Shown piece by piece: positions 36,901 through 46,050 of a stretch of DNA of 64,000 nucleotides. The notes under the pieces are model-generated. The model was not told the DNA's origin. It saw nothing but the letters and a program-made list of their open reading frames with translations, and searched no databases. The first letter of the stretch is position 1. Each line of letters opens with the position of its first letter. The translations under genes and the position numbers were made by a program. Source of the DNA: SZUA-36 sp963774415 (GTDB lineage: Bacteria; Pseudomonadota; Gammaproteobacteria; Xanthomonadales; SZUA-36); the NCBI GenBank assembly GCA_963774415.1, contig CAVZEU010000002.1, positions 62,001 to 126,000 of the forward strand, given 5' to 3'.

Positions 36901-37369
36901 AACCGATGCGCTGCGCCTCGGCGAGCGCATCGCCGACGCTTTCCAGTTTTCTCCGGCTGGCCTCGATCACCGGCACGCCGGCGGCCACCGCGCATTCCTT
37001 GGCCTGGATCTTGTCGCCCAGCTGGGCCATGGCCTCCGGTGTCGGGCCGACGAAGATAATGCCTTCCTCGCGGCAGCGCGAGGCGAATTCGACGTTTTCC
37101 GACAAGAAGCCGTAGCCCGGATGGATCGCGTCGACCTGGTTCAGCCGGGCGATCTCGATCAGCGCCTCGATGTCCATGTACGGCTTCAGGGGATCGTCGT
37201 CTTCACCGATCTGGTAGGCCTCGTCGGACTTGTAGCGGTGCGGGGAAAAGCGGTCCTCGTGGGTGAATACGCTGACCGTGCGTATTTCGAGCTCGGCCGC
37301 CGCGCGCAGTATGCGAATGGCGATTTCACCGCGGTTGGCGACGAGAATTTTAGTGATCCGTGTAGGCAT
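33926..37369 (-). CDS. pyc: pyruvate carboxylase, single-chain
   Basis: Biotin enzyme that makes oxaloacetate from pyruvate, bicarbonate and ATP. About 1147 aa from the ATG at 37367-37369 (MPTRITKILVANRGEIA). Domains in order: biotin carboxylase (GGGGRGMRVV ATP loop, FIEVNPRIQVEHTVTE), the HMGL-like carboxyltransferase (TTLRDAHQSLLATR, THDTSSMQ), the PYC/OADA central domain and a C-terminal biotinyl domain with the biotinylated lysine (about residue 1113) in VEAMKMETT. The full domain set in one chain has the length usual for alpha4 enzymes. Many gammaproteobacteria instead have two-subunit or no pyruvate carboxylase. Confidence 0.95.
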   Translation of the reverse strand: MPTRITKILVANRGEIAIRILRAAAELEIRTVSVFTHEDRFSPHRYKSDEAYQIGEDDDPLKPYMDIEALIEIARLNQVDAIHPGYGFLSENVEFASRCREEGIIFVGPTPEAMAQLGDKIQAKECAVAAGVPVIEASRRKLESVGDALAEAQRIGYPLILKAVSGGGGRGMRVVRSAADVESAFDEARGEAEKAFGDPSVFLERFIEAPKHVEVQVLGDGQGNLVHLYERDCSVQRRFQKVVEVAPSFALSEETRQTLFRHALAIARHVGYSNAGTIEFLVDAQENVYFIEVNPRIQVEHTVTEEVTGIDIVRSQIQIAQGYLLSDPEIRIESQESVHCNGYALQCRITTEDPENDFQPDFGTLVAYRSAAGFGIRLDVGAAYTGATVSPFFDSMLVKVTAWGRTMSGAVARAHRALREFRIRGVKTNIGFLENVLEHPTFISGQATVNFINEHPELFEITRRFDRATKTLRYIANLTVNGNPDVRQPMARKAFRKPVIPRVGRLAPYPRGSKNLLDEMGPEAFCSWVRKQKNIFYTDTTLRDAHQSLLATRVRTLDMLAVAEGFAKAHPQVFSLEMWGGATFDVSMRYLRECPWQRLQQLRAAIPNILFQMLFRGTNAVGYKAYPDNLIGRFIEKAWENGIDVFRIFDSLNWIEGMKRSIQVVRERTGGIAEATICYTGDVLNTAPGYRYNLQYYLDMARRLEDEGAHMLALKDMAGLLKPYAAEVLVPALKEAVDIPLHLHTHDTSSMQSATLLKAIEADVDIVDVCLSSMSGLTSQVNMNSLIAVMQGHEREQAFDLDSLNAYANYWEAVREYYYPFESGLKAGTAEVYDHEIPGGQYSNLRPQAIALGLEHRFEQIKKNYATVNRMFGDIVKVTPSSKVVGDMAMFMTANGLSEEDIMSQGATLSFPESVVDLFSGKLGQTPDGFPPELSKIVLKGKKPLTGPPGAALEPVDFEAEFAAFQQEFDENLNELDFLSFKMYPEVFRGYYGHSREFGEVHYLPTPAFFYGLDQGDEILVKLQRGKTIAIRFVYRSPTDENGFCRVTFELNGQTRSVQVRDESVVPRTAANRKATERNEIGSPLMGRLASVLVEPGDEVEADAPLFVVEAMKMETTIAAPFAGSVVKVYLEPGDLVGQDDLVVELK

Positions 37370-37555
37370 CGATGCGTTTTCCGGTTTCGCTTGCAGGGCC
37401 GTCAATCGGCGACCTGCATTGCCGCAGGCAAGCATTCACGGCGGCATGGGCAGGTAGCTACGTAACTATATCAATTCTGTGAAGGAGGAGTGAAGATCAT
37501 TGCTCCCGTTGGGCGCCTCCGGGCAGTGCCCGGTCCGGCCGATCCCATGTCGGGG

Positions 37556-38923
37556 TCAAAGATTCGACAGGAAGATACCGGCCAGGGACACCGGCACCAC
37601 CCAGCGCAAGAGCCAGTACCAGCTATTGAAAAACCACGGGCTCTGAATATTCAGTTCGGCGGCGACCGAGGCCGGCGAAACCCGCCAGCCCACGAACAGC
37701 GCCAGCAGCAGTCCGCCCAGGGGCATCATCAGGTTCGCCGTCAGGTAGTCGAGCAGCGTGAAGAACGTGGCGCCGGAGAAACGGCCGATGAACCCGAGCG
37801 GATGCCAGCCGGACCAGAAATTGAACGAAAACACGGTGCCGAGACCCACCACGAAAGCGGCACTGCAGGCAATGACCGCCGCACTCGATCGCCTGATGCC
37901 GTGGTGCTCCTCGACCCAGGCGACGACCGGCTCCATGGCGCCGATCATCGATGTCAGCGCCGCGAACACCAGCAGGATGAAAAACAACGTGCCGAACAGC
38001 GGGCCCGCGGTCATCTGGCCAAAGGCGATGGGCAGTGTCACGAAAATCAAACCGGGCCCCTCGGCCGGGTCCAGTCCGTTGGCGAATACCAGCGGGAAAA
38101 TGGCCACGCCCGCCACCAGCGCCACCAGGGTGTCCATGACCGAGATCACCAGCGCCGAGCGGGCGATCGAAATCTCGCGTCCCAGATAGGCGCCAAACCC
38201 CATCATCAGGCCCATGGCCACACCGATGGAGAAAAAGGCGTGACCGACCGCCACCAGAACGACCCGGCCGTTGATGGCCGAGAGGTTGAAATCGAACATG
38301 AAATGCAGGCCGGCGGCCATGCTGCCCTCGAATGCCGCGTACAACACCATCACCAGCAGCAACAGGAACAGGAGCGGCATCATGACCTGTACGCTGCGCT
38401 CGATGCCTTTGCGCAAGCCCCTGATCAGAACGAGCATCGTGATCGCCATGATCACGCCGTGCCAGAAAGTGAGCTGCGCCGGATCGGCCAGCAGGGAATT
38501 GAATTCACCGCTGATCGCCCCGGCCCGCTGACCGGTAAAATCGCCGTGAGCGGCCCTGAAAACGTAGGACAGCGCCCAGCCGGCGATAACGCTGTAATAG
38601 GTCATGATCAGCCAGGCCGAAAGCAGGCCCAGCCACCCGACCACGGACCACATGCCGGAACGGCCTTCCTGCCGCGCGACGATGGCCATTGAATGCGGGG
38701 GGCTTTGCCCGCCGCGGCGGCCGAGCATGATCTCCGCAATCAGGATCGGTATGGCGACAAACAGTATGCAGAGCAGGTAAACGAGCACGAACGCGCTGCC
38801 GCCGTTCTGGCCGGTGATATAGGGAAACTTCCAGATATTGCCGAGACCGATCGCGGCGCCCACCGCCGCGAGCAAAAACGTGAACCTCGATGACCATGTT
38901 TCGTGTTTTTTATAATCCGACAT
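37556..38923 (-). CDS. sodium-dependent transporter, SNF (NSS) family
   Basis: 455 aa with about 12 membrane segments. The NSS signature is clear at the N-terminus: WSSRFTFLLAAVGAAIGLGN, IWKFPYITGQNGGSAFVLVY. Substrate is not defined by sequence, but NSS transporters carry amino acids and related amines. The gene follows soxG by 33 bp in the same direction, so import of sarcosine, glycine or betaine-like compounds is the reasonable inference. Confidence 0.9.
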   Translation of the reverse strand: MSDYKKHETWSSRFTFLLAAVGAAIGLGNIWKFPYITGQNGGSAFVLVYLLCILFVAIPILIAEIMLGRRGGQSPPHSMAIVARQEGRSGMWSVVGWLGLLSAWLIMTYYSVIAGWALSYVFRAAHGDFTGQRAGAISGEFNSLLADPAQLTFWHGVIMAITMLVLIRGLRKGIERSVQVMMPLLFLLLLVMVLYAAFEGSMAAGLHFMFDFNLSAINGRVVLVAVGHAFFSIGVAMGLMMGFGAYLGREISIARSALVISVMDTLVALVAGVAIFPLVFANGLDPAEGPGLIFVTLPIAFGQMTAGPLFGTLFFILLVFAALTSMIGAMEPVVAWVEEHHGIRRSSAAVIACSAAFVVGLGTVFSFNFWSGWHPLGFIGRFSGATFFTLLDYLTANLMMPLGGLLLALFVGWRVSPASVAAELNIQSPWFFNSWYWLLRWVVPVSLAGIFLSNL

Positions 38924-38956
38924 CGGTATTCCGGTGCGGCGGGACTGCCCGCCAGC

Positions 38957-39595
38957 TCAGCCGTGTCCCGCCCGGCCAACGCCGAAGTCTCTTTCCAACT
39001 CCGCCGCATGCGGGGCGCAAGCCTTGAGCAGGGACCACATATACTGTGCGATGCTGCGGTCGAAGAGCAAATCGAAGCACGCCGCCCCCGGCACCGGCGC
39101 ATGGCAATGAACGATGACGGCCGCCTGCGACAGGCGGGTCCGTGCGCAATGCTGGCCATTGGCGGCGGCGGCGATATAATCCAGCCCGCCGAGCTTGCTC
39201 AGCAACCACGGCGCGGCCGCCCCCGTCAGTCGCAACACGGCATGGGCATCCGAGCAATCGAGCAGAAAAGCGCTGCGCGCATCGATGTTTTCCATGATCC
39301 GCGCCCGAAGCTCGCCGGCGGCGGCGGTCTCGCTGACGAAGAGCCATTCGTCCGGCCGCAGGCAAAGCACCGACGGGTCTTCACCGCTGGCCCCGTTGAC
39401 GGCGAGCGGCAATTCCAGGCCACTGGCTTTCAGCGCCGGCGCCAACACTGGCGCCGGCTCGAGGCTGCGCAGAGACAATACGGCCGCGGTGGTGATTTCC
39501 CGCAATTCGCAACCCGCGCCGCTGAAGCGGGTCTCTTCGATGCCGGCCTGGGCCAGCGCGGAACGAACCGGCATTGCCGGGGTATCTGCCGTCAT
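38957..39595 (-). CDS. soxG: sarcosine oxidase gamma subunit
   Basis: 212 aa, the small GcvT-like subunit of heterotetrameric sarcosine oxidase. Recognisable segments are LCLRPDEWLFVSE and FLLDCSDAHAVLRLTGAAAPWLLSK, seen in SoxG proteins. It overlaps soxA by 4 bp and is the last sox gene before the transporter. Confidence 0.9.
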   Translation of the reverse strand: MTADTPAMPVRSALAQAGIEETRFSGAGCELREITTAAVLSLRSLEPAPVLAPALKASGLELPLAVNGASGEDPSVLCLRPDEWLFVSETAAAGELRARIMENIDARSAFLLDCSDAHAVLRLTGAAAPWLLSKLGGLDYIAAAANGQHCARTRLSQAAVIVHCHAPVPGAACFDLLFDRSIAQYMWSLLKACAPHAAELERDFGVGRAGHG

Positions 39596-42540
39596 GCCTG
39601 CAACCTCCGGTTTTCCGGGTCGTAAAACGCCGGCTCGGCGACCCGTGCCGGATAGCGCCGTTGCCCGTCACAGACCGTCACCACATCGCCGCGCCGTGAG
39701 CGGCCGCCACGCAACATCGCCAGGGCAATGTAGCACTCCAGCGTCGGGCTGTAACAGGCCGACGTGATCCAGCCGTCGGTTCGCGCCGGCGCCCTGCGGC
39801 CGGCGCCGAACAACAAGTGTCCGCCCGGGCGCATGACCCGGCCGGCCTCGAGTGCCTGCAAACCGACCAACTGCATTCGGTCTGCGGCCTCGTTTGCCGG
39901 CCGCAGCAGTGAACGCCGGCCGACGTAGTCCGTGTTTTTCCGGCGCACCGCCCGGCCCCAGCCGACATCGTCCGGCGTGGTTGAAATATCGGTATCCGTG
40001 CCGACGTGCAGGTAACCCTTTTCGGTACGCAGGACCATCAGGGCCTCGACACCGACCGGCGTAATTCCAGAAGCCTGCCCGGCGTCCAGCAGCCGCTGCC
40101 ACAGCGGCAGCGCACGCGAAGCAGCGACGTTGACCTCGAAACTGAGTTCGCCGCTGTAACTGACCCTGACGATCCTGGCCCCGAAACCGGCCACCCGGCC
40201 GGCGGCCGCGGCCATGTGCGGCAAAGCCTCCGCCGACACGTCGATATCGGTACCCGCGGCCGTGAGCACGTCACGGGCGCGCGGACCGGCCACGGTGAAG
40301 TTCGCCCATTGCGTCGTCATGTCGGCGACGATGACTTCGAGCCCGCTCCATTCGCACTGCAGCCATTCCTCCAGCATCGCGGCAATGCGGCCGGCGGCGG
40401 CCGACGTCGCGTGCGCGACGAAGCGGTTTTCGTCCAGGCGCAGCAACACGCCGTCGTCGATGATCACGCCGTTTTCATTGAGCATGAGCCCGTAACGCGC
40501 GCGACCCGGTTGCAGGCTCGACATGTCGTTGGCGTATATGCGGTTGAGGAAGTCGGCGGCGTCCGGCCCCATGACCTCGATTTTACCGATCGGCGAGTTG
40601 TCGAAGATTCCGGCCTGCGTGCGCACGGCGCGGACTTCGCGCATCACGGCGTCTTGCAGGGCCTCGTCGCCTTGCGGGTAGCATTCGGGCCGCTGCCAGC
40701 CGTAGTCTTCGAAGCGGGCGTTCATCGCCAGGTGTGCGGTGTGGGCCGGCAGATAGCGGCGCGGTGCATAAAACTCGCCCAGTTCGCGGCCCACGACCGC
40801 GCCCAGCGTAACCGGCGTGTAAGGCGGTCTGAACGTGGTCGTTCCCACCTCGGCGGGTGTTTTTCCGGTCAGTTCGCCGAGGACGATGAAGGCGTTGAGG
40901 TTACCGCTCTTGCCCTGGTCGACGGACATGCCCGTGGTGGTGTAGCGCTTGAAGTGTTCGACCGCGTCGAAGCCCTCCGTCACCGCCAGTTTCGCATCTC
41001 CCAGCGTGACATCGTGGGCCAGGTCGATCCATTGTCTTAGTTCGTGGAGGTCCAGCGGCTGCGGCGTGACGGCCGCGGAGGCGACGGGCTCTTCATCGAC
41101 CCGCGGCACAGTGACCGGCGCCGGTGTGAAGCCGAGTGCCCTGGATAACTCCGCGGCGCATCGCAGGGCTTCCTCCAGCGTTGCCGCCAGGTCGTGGGTG
41201 CCCGCCGCCGCGCCGGCCACGGCAAAGCCCGGCGGCAGCGTCCGCGGCAGGAAACTCTGCGATACGGGATCGAATCGCAGGCTGCCGCGGGCATGTGCCA
41301 GCAGGTGAAGCCGCGGCGACCAGCCGCCGGAAACCGCCAGCAAGTCGCATTCGCGGCGCCCGAGGCGGGTGCCGTCGAGACGCTCGATGCTGACGGCGCG
41401 CAGGCCCCGGCTGCCGCGGGTCGCGCTGATGCGCGCATTGCCGATCAGTTCGGTTCCCAGGGCGGAAAGCTTTTGCCGCAACGCGGGGTCCACGCCACCG
41501 CGGCTATCGACAACGGCGGCAACCGCGATGTTCCTGCGTGCGAGGTCGAGCACGGTCTGGTACGCCGTGTCGTTGTTGGTCACGACAATCGGCCGCTCCC
41601 CGGCCGCGACCGCGTAGCGGTTCAGGTAATGACGCACGGCGCCGGCCAGCATGATCCCGGGGCGGTCGTTATCCGGAAAAATCAGCGTCTGCTCGATCGC
41701 GCCCGTCGCCAGCAGAATCCGGCGCGGGCGCACGGTCCACTGGCATTCCCGCCAGGCCTCGTCGCCGGCGCGTTGCAGCAGTGTCGTTACGTTGTGGTCG
41801 TAGACGCCGGTCACGGTGGTTCGCGGCAGCAGCATGACGTTGCCCAGGCCATTCAATTGACGCACGATATCCCGCACCCAGTCCGCACCGTCCTGGCCGT
41901 CGATACGGGCCCGTTCCCAGTTCAGGGCCCCGCCGCAGGCCGTGTCCTGGTCGGCCACGATCACGCGCGCGCCGGAACGGCCCGCACTCAAGGCCGCCAT
42001 CAGCCCGGCCGCACCGCCACCGCAGACCAGCAAGTCGCAATGCACATTGACGTGCTCGTAGTGATCGGGGTCGCGGCGTGTCAACGGCCGGCCCATACCG
42101 GCTGTCTTGCGCACGAGGTTTTCCCACACCCCCCAGGCCGGCCACTTGAAGGTCTTGTTGTAAAAGCCCGCCGGCCACAGACCGTGGCTGAAATCGATCG
42201 CCCGGCCGAGATCGAAACCGACGCGCGGCCAGCAGTTCTGGCTGGCCGCCACCAGACCCGCCGTCAGCGGCACCAGCGGCGCCCGGCTGGTCGGTACGCG
42301 CCGCGCACCCGTGCCGATTTCGACCAGTGCACACGGTTCTTCCTCACCGGCGGACAAAATCCCGCGCGGGCGGTGGTATTTGAAACTCCGTGCCACCAGG
42401 CTGATGCCATTGGCCAACAGTGCCGAGGCCAGCGTGTCGCCCTGGAAGCCGCTGAGCGGCCGACCGTTGAAACTGAAAGGCACCGCCCGGCCGCGGTCGA
42501 TGCAACCGCCCTGCGGCAAGCGTCTCGGCCCCCTTCTCAT
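39592..42540 (-). CDS. soxA: sarcosine oxidase alpha subunit
   Basis: 982 aa. It has an N-terminal 2Fe-2S-fold ferredoxin-like region (FSFNGRPLSGFQGDTLASAL), an NAD-binding FAD-type domain (CDLLVCGGGAAGLMAALSAG) and a C-terminal GcvT-type folate-binding half that transfers the methyl carbon to tetrahydrofolate (GPDAADFLNRIYANDMSS and WTHEEGY-like KGYLHVGTDTD). The full-length complex oxidises sarcosine to glycine, hydrogen peroxide and 5,10-methylene-THF. It overlaps soxD and soxG by 4 bp each. Confidence 0.96.
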   Translation of the reverse strand: MRRGPRRLPQGGCIDRGRAVPFSFNGRPLSGFQGDTLASALLANGISLVARSFKYHRPRGILSAGEEEPCALVEIGTGARRVPTSRAPLVPLTAGLVAASQNCWPRVGFDLGRAIDFSHGLWPAGFYNKTFKWPAWGVWENLVRKTAGMGRPLTRRDPDHYEHVNVHCDLLVCGGGAAGLMAALSAGRSGARVIVADQDTACGGALNWERARIDGQDGADWVRDIVRQLNGLGNVMLLPRTTVTGVYDHNVTTLLQRAGDEAWRECQWTVRPRRILLATGAIEQTLIFPDNDRPGIMLAGAVRHYLNRYAVAAGERPIVVTNNDTAYQTVLDLARRNIAVAAVVDSRGGVDPALRQKLSALGTELIGNARISATRGSRGLRAVSIERLDGTRLGRRECDLLAVSGGWSPRLHLLAHARGSLRFDPVSQSFLPRTLPPGFAVAGAAAGTHDLAATLEEALRCAAELSRALGFTPAPVTVPRVDEEPVASAAVTPQPLDLHELRQWIDLAHDVTLGDAKLAVTEGFDAVEHFKRYTTTGMSVDQGKSGNLNAFIVLGELTGKTPAEVGTTTFRPPYTPVTLGAVVGRELGEFYAPRRYLPAHTAHLAMNARFEDYGWQRPECYPQGDEALQDAVMREVRAVRTQAGIFDNSPIGKIEVMGPDAADFLNRIYANDMSSLQPGRARYGLMLNENGVIIDDGVLLRLDENRFVAHATSAAAGRIAAMLEEWLQCEWSGLEVIVADMTTQWANFTVAGPRARDVLTAAGTDIDVSAEALPHMAAAAGRVAGFGARIVRVSYSGELSFEVNVAASRALPLWQRLLDAGQASGITPVGVEALMVLRTEKGYLHVGTDTDISTTPDDVGWGRAVRRKNTDYVGRRSLLRPANEAADRMQLVGLQALEAGRVMRPGGHLLFGAGRRAPARTDGWITSACYSPTLECYIALAMLRGGRSRRGDVVTVCDGQRRYPARVAEPAFYDPENRRLQA

Positions 42541-42836
42541 GCACCGCCCCCACTCACACCCGGGCGCGTCCGCGGCTGCTCATCCATCTTGTACACTTCG
42601 ACGATTTCGTGCGTGACGGTATCCCTGGCCACGTTGAACCACTGGCGGCAACCATAAACGTGCAACCAGCGCTCGAATTGCAGGCCCCGGGGGTTACGCC
42701 GGTAAAACAGGTACTCCGCCCACTCCCGGTCGGTCGCGGCGGCCGGATCCCGCGGCCGCGCAATATGACTTTCGCCACCGCAGCGAAATTCGACTTCGTC
42801 ACGCACGCCGCACCAGGGGCACTCGATCCTCAACAT
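42537..42836 (-). CDS. soxD: sarcosine oxidase delta subunit
   Basis: 99 aa zinc-binding small subunit. The N-terminal metal motif is CPWCGVRDEVEFRCGGESH (three Cys and one His). Further family segments are RDPAAATDREWAEYLF and WLHVYGCRQWFNVARDT. It is 16 bp after soxB and overlaps soxA by 4 bp. Confidence 0.95.
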   Translation of the reverse strand: MLRIECPWCGVRDEVEFRCGGESHIARPRDPAAATDREWAEYLFYRRNPRGLQFERWLHVYGCRQWFNVARDTVTHEIVEVYKMDEQPRTRPGVSGGGA

Positions 42837-42852
42837 CAGCCGCCACCCCGCC

Positions 42853-44097
42853 TCAATGCGCGACCCCGGAGGCCGCGCCTTCGTCGATCAGGGCGCCGCT
42901 GACGAAACGGTCGAGCTGGAAGGGTTGCAGCAGCGGATGGGGCCGGTCGTGGGCGATCGTATACGCCAGCGTGTCCCCGCCCGCCGGGATGGCCTTGTAG
43001 CCGCCCGTGCCCCAACCGGTAGACACGAACAGGTTTTCAATGGGGGTGTTGCCGACGATCGGGCTCACATCCGGGGCCATGTCACAGACGCCGGCCCATT
43101 GCCGCATCAGCCGCAGACGACTGAAACACGGGAAAAGTTCCAGCAACGCGCGCGCGTTCTCGTACTGGTTGGGCAGGCCGCCGCGCTGCGCGTACGAGTT
43201 ATAGAGATCGGCGCCACCGCCGATCACCAGTTCGCCCCGGTCGGACTGGCTGACATAGACATGGATACGCGCCGACACCACGCAGGTGTCGAGAATCGGC
43301 TTGACCGGCTCACTGACCATGGCCTGCAGCGCGATGCTCGAAATGGGCAGACGCAAGCCCGCCATCGCCGCCAGGTGGCTGCTGTGGCCGGCCACGCACA
43401 GGGCGACCTTGCCGGCGGCGATGCGGCCCTTGCTGGTCTCGACGGAAACGACCCGGCTGTCATCGGTATGCAGAGTCGTTACCTCGCATTGCTGGATGAT
43501 GTCGACGCCGAGGTCGGACGCGGCCCGGGCATAGGCCCAGACGACCGCGTCATGGCGCGAGGTCCCCGCCCGTTTCTGAATGAATCCGCCCGTGATCGGG
43601 AAACGGCAATCGAGGTTGATGTGCGGTGCATACCGTTTGATCTCGGCGGGCGTGAGGACTTCCGAATCGATGCCGTTCATCCTGATCGCGTTGGTCCAGC
43701 GCCGGTAGATGTCGAGTTCGTGACGGCTGTTGCAGAGGGTCAACACGCCGCGCTGCGAGAACATCACGTTGAAGTTGGTCTCGGCGCCCAGGCGCTCGTA
43801 CAGCTTGAGCGAGTGCTCGAAGAAAGCCCCGCTTTCCGGGTAGAAGTAATTCGAGCGGCTGACCTGTGTGTTGCGGCCGCTGTTGCCGCCCCCGATCCAG
43901 CCTTTTTCGAGCACGGCGACATTTCTGATGCCCTGGCTTCGGGCCAGGTAATAGGCCGTTGCCAGCCCGTGACCGCCGCCGCCGACAATAACCACGTCAT
44001 AGTGCTTTTTGGGCTCGGGTGCGCGCCAGGCTCGCTGCCAGTGCCGGTGCCCGCTCAGCGCGTGCCGGGCGATCCTGAAAAACGAGTACTTTTCCAA
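42853..44097 (-). CDS. soxB: sarcosine oxidase beta subunit
   Basis: 414 aa catalytic flavoprotein subunit of the DAO family. The FAD Rossmann motif is VVIVGGGGHGLATAYYLA. The covalent FMN-type region is near SRSNYFYPESGAFFEHSLKL. The C-terminal FAD-contact region is STGWGTGGYKAIPAG. It is first gene of the soxB-D-A-G-transporter operon. The roughly 200-bp gap upstream, towards fabB, holds its promoter, which I could not place. Confidence 0.95.
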   Translation of the reverse strand: MEKYSFFRIARHALSGHRHWQRAWRAPEPKKHYDVVIVGGGGHGLATAYYLARSQGIRNVAVLEKGWIGGGNSGRNTQVSRSNYFYPESGAFFEHSLKLYERLGAETNFNVMFSQRGVLTLCNSRHELDIYRRWTNAIRMNGIDSEVLTPAEIKRYAPHINLDCRFPITGGFIQKRAGTSRHDAVVWAYARAASDLGVDIIQQCEVTTLHTDDSRVVSVETSKGRIAAGKVALCVAGHSSHLAAMAGLRLPISSIALQAMVSEPVKPILDTCVVSARIHVYVSQSDRGELVIGGGADLYNSYAQRGGLPNQYENARALLELFPCFSRLRLMRQWAGVCDMAPDVSPIVGNTPIENLFVSTGWGTGGYKAIPAGGDTLAYTIAHDRPHPLLQPFQLDRFVSGALIDEGAASGVAH

Positions 44098-44297
44098 TGC
44101 CTGTGCTCCAACCCGCTTATTGCATCAGCCGGCCGTGAACCCGCTGGTGTGTATATGCAATATTAAGAAGAATCAGCACATTTTGCCTTACCTGCCAAAA
44201 ACACGGTTATTGCGCCCGGCTTACCAGCCTCCCGGCCTGGACTTGTGCCGCTGCAACCGCTTTTGAGCAGCAACCACCTGCCAATGCTTGACGGGCC

Positions 44298-45512
44298 CTA
44301 GCGACAGCGTTGCAGCACGATACAGGCGTTGGTGCCGCCAAAACCGAAATTGTTACTCATCACGGTCTCGATCCCCGCCTGCCGCCGGCTCTCGCGCACG
44401 ACGGGCATGCCCTCGGCTTCGGGGTCCAGGTTCTCGATGTTGGCGGAGCCGGCGATAAAGTCTTCCTCCAGCATCAGCAGGCAATGAATGGCCTCCTGCA
44501 CGCCGGCGGCGCCGAGCGAGTGCCCGCACAACGATTTGCTCGAACTGAAGGCCGGCACGGCGTCGCCGAACACGGTGCGCATCGCGTTGAGTTCGCAAAT
44601 ATCGCCCACCGGGGTGCTGGTGCCATGGGTATTGATATAGTCGATCGGCGCCGTAACGCCGGCAAGCGCCTGCTGCATGCAGCGCACGGCGCCTTCCCCG
44701 GATGGCGCGACCATGTTGTCGCCGTCCGAGGTCGCACCGTAACCGATCACCTCTGCGTAGATTTTTGCGCCGCGGGCACGCGCGTGTTCCAGTTCTTCGA
44801 GCACCAGCATGCCGCCGCCCGCGGCAATCACGAAGCCGTCGCGGCCGGTATCATAGGCGCGGGAGGCCCGCTCGGGCTGGTCGTTGTACTTCGTTGACAG
44901 CGCGCCCATGGCGTCGAACATCATGGCCAGCGACCAGTGCTCTTCCTCGCCGCCGCCGGCGAAGACCACGTCCTGCTTGTCCCACTGAATCTGCTCCGTC
45001 GCCGCGCCGATACAATGCGTGCTGGTGGCGCAGGCCGAGGTGATGGAATAGTTGAGCCCGCGGATGCCGAAAGGCGTGGCCAGGCAGGCCGCAACGGTGC
45101 TGCTCATGGTCCTCGGAACGAGGTACGGCCCGACGCGGCGCACGCCCTTTTCACGCAAGGTGTCGGCGCCCCAGACGATATTGGCGTTCGAAGCCCCGCC
45201 GGAACCGGCGATGAGCCCGGTGCGCGGATGCGAGACCTCGGCCGTCTCGAGCCCGGCATCGTCGATCGCCTGCTGCATCGCGACATAGGCGTAGGCGGCG
45301 GCGTCACCCATGAACCTGCGGTCCTTGCGGTTGATGTGCCCGTCCAGGTCGATGCGCACGGAACCGCTGACGTTGCTGCGCAGCCCCATGGCTTCGAATT
45401 CAGAATTGAAGCCAATACCGGGGCGGCTTTTGAGCAACGCTTCGGTCACCTCTTTTTTGTTGTTGCCCAGACAGGAAACCACTCCCATACCCGTAACGAC
45501 CACGCGACGCAT
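44298..45512 (-). CDS. fabB: beta-ketoacyl-ACP synthase I
   Basis: 404 aa, elongation of saturated and unsaturated acyl-ACP. Cys-His-His catalytic triad segments: SITSACATSTHCIG (nucleophile), NTHGTSTPVGD and SSKSLCGHSLGAAG. It starts MRRVVVTGMGVVSCLG at 45512. An upstream in-frame start would enter fabA. It follows fabA by 10 bp, the classical unsaturated fatty acid operon of gammaproteobacteria. Confidence 0.96.
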   Translation of the reverse strand: MRRVVVTGMGVVSCLGNNKKEVTEALLKSRPGIGFNSEFEAMGLRSNVSGSVRIDLDGHINRKDRRFMGDAAAYAYVAMQQAIDDAGLETAEVSHPRTGLIAGSGGASNANIVWGADTLREKGVRRVGPYLVPRTMSSTVAACLATPFGIRGLNYSITSACATSTHCIGAATEQIQWDKQDVVFAGGGEEEHWSLAMMFDAMGALSTKYNDQPERASRAYDTGRDGFVIAAGGGMLVLEELEHARARGAKIYAEVIGYGATSDGDNMVAPSGEGAVRCMQQALAGVTAPIDYINTHGTSTPVGDICELNAMRTVFGDAVPAFSSSKSLCGHSLGAAGVQEAIHCLLMLEEDFIAGSANIENLDPEAEGMPVVRESRRQAGIETVMSNNFGFGGTNACIVLQRCR

Positions 45513-45522
45513 GAAATAATCC

Positions 45523-46050
45523 TCAGAAGCTGTCGGTAGAAAGAAACAGCCCGACGCGCAGGTCGTCCGCCGTATAGATGGTGCGGCCGTCGACGGCAAC
45601 GGTGCCGTCCGCGATCGCCATATTCAGCTTGCGGGTGATGACCCTTTTCATGTCGAGCGTATAGGTCACCTTCTTCGCGGTGGGGAGTACCTGACCGCTG
45701 AATTTGACGTTGCCGGCGCCGAGCGCCCGGCCCCGGCCCTTGCAACCGAGCCAGGTAAGAAAGAACCCGACCAGCTGCCAGAGAGCATCCAGCCCGAGGC
45801 AGCCCGGCATGACCGGATCATCCAGAAAGTGGCATTGGAAAAACCACAGGTCGGGCCTGATGTCCAACTCCGCCTTGACGTAGCCCTTGCCGTGTGCGCC
45901 GCCCGTATCGTTGATCTCCAGGATACGGTCGAACATCAGCATCTTGCCGCTTGGCAACCTTCCTGTTTCCGGCCCGAACAGGGTGCCCCGCCCCGATTTC
46001 TCGAGGTCACGCCGCTCGTAGGAATTTTTTCTGTCTTCGGGTACGGCCAT
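45523..46050 (-). CDS. fabA: 3-hydroxydecanoyl-ACP dehydratase/isomerase
   Basis: 175 aa hotdog enzyme that makes trans-2-decenoyl-ACP and isomerises it to cis-3, the branch point for unsaturated fatty acids. The active-site helix region FFQCHFLDDPVMPGCLGLD contains the catalytic His and, 14 residues on, the Asp in LGLDALWQL. Length and start (MAVPEDRKNSYERRDLEK) match FabA. It is first gene of the fabA-fabB operon. Confidence 0.96.
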   Translation of the reverse strand: MAVPEDRKNSYERRDLEKSGRGTLFGPETGRLPSGKMLMFDRILEINDTGGAHGKGYVKAELDIRPDLWFFQCHFLDDPVMPGCLGLDALWQLVGFFLTWLGCKGRGRALGAGNVKFSGQVLPTAKKVTYTLDMKRVITRKLNMAIADGTVAVDGRTIYTADDLRVGLFLSTDSF

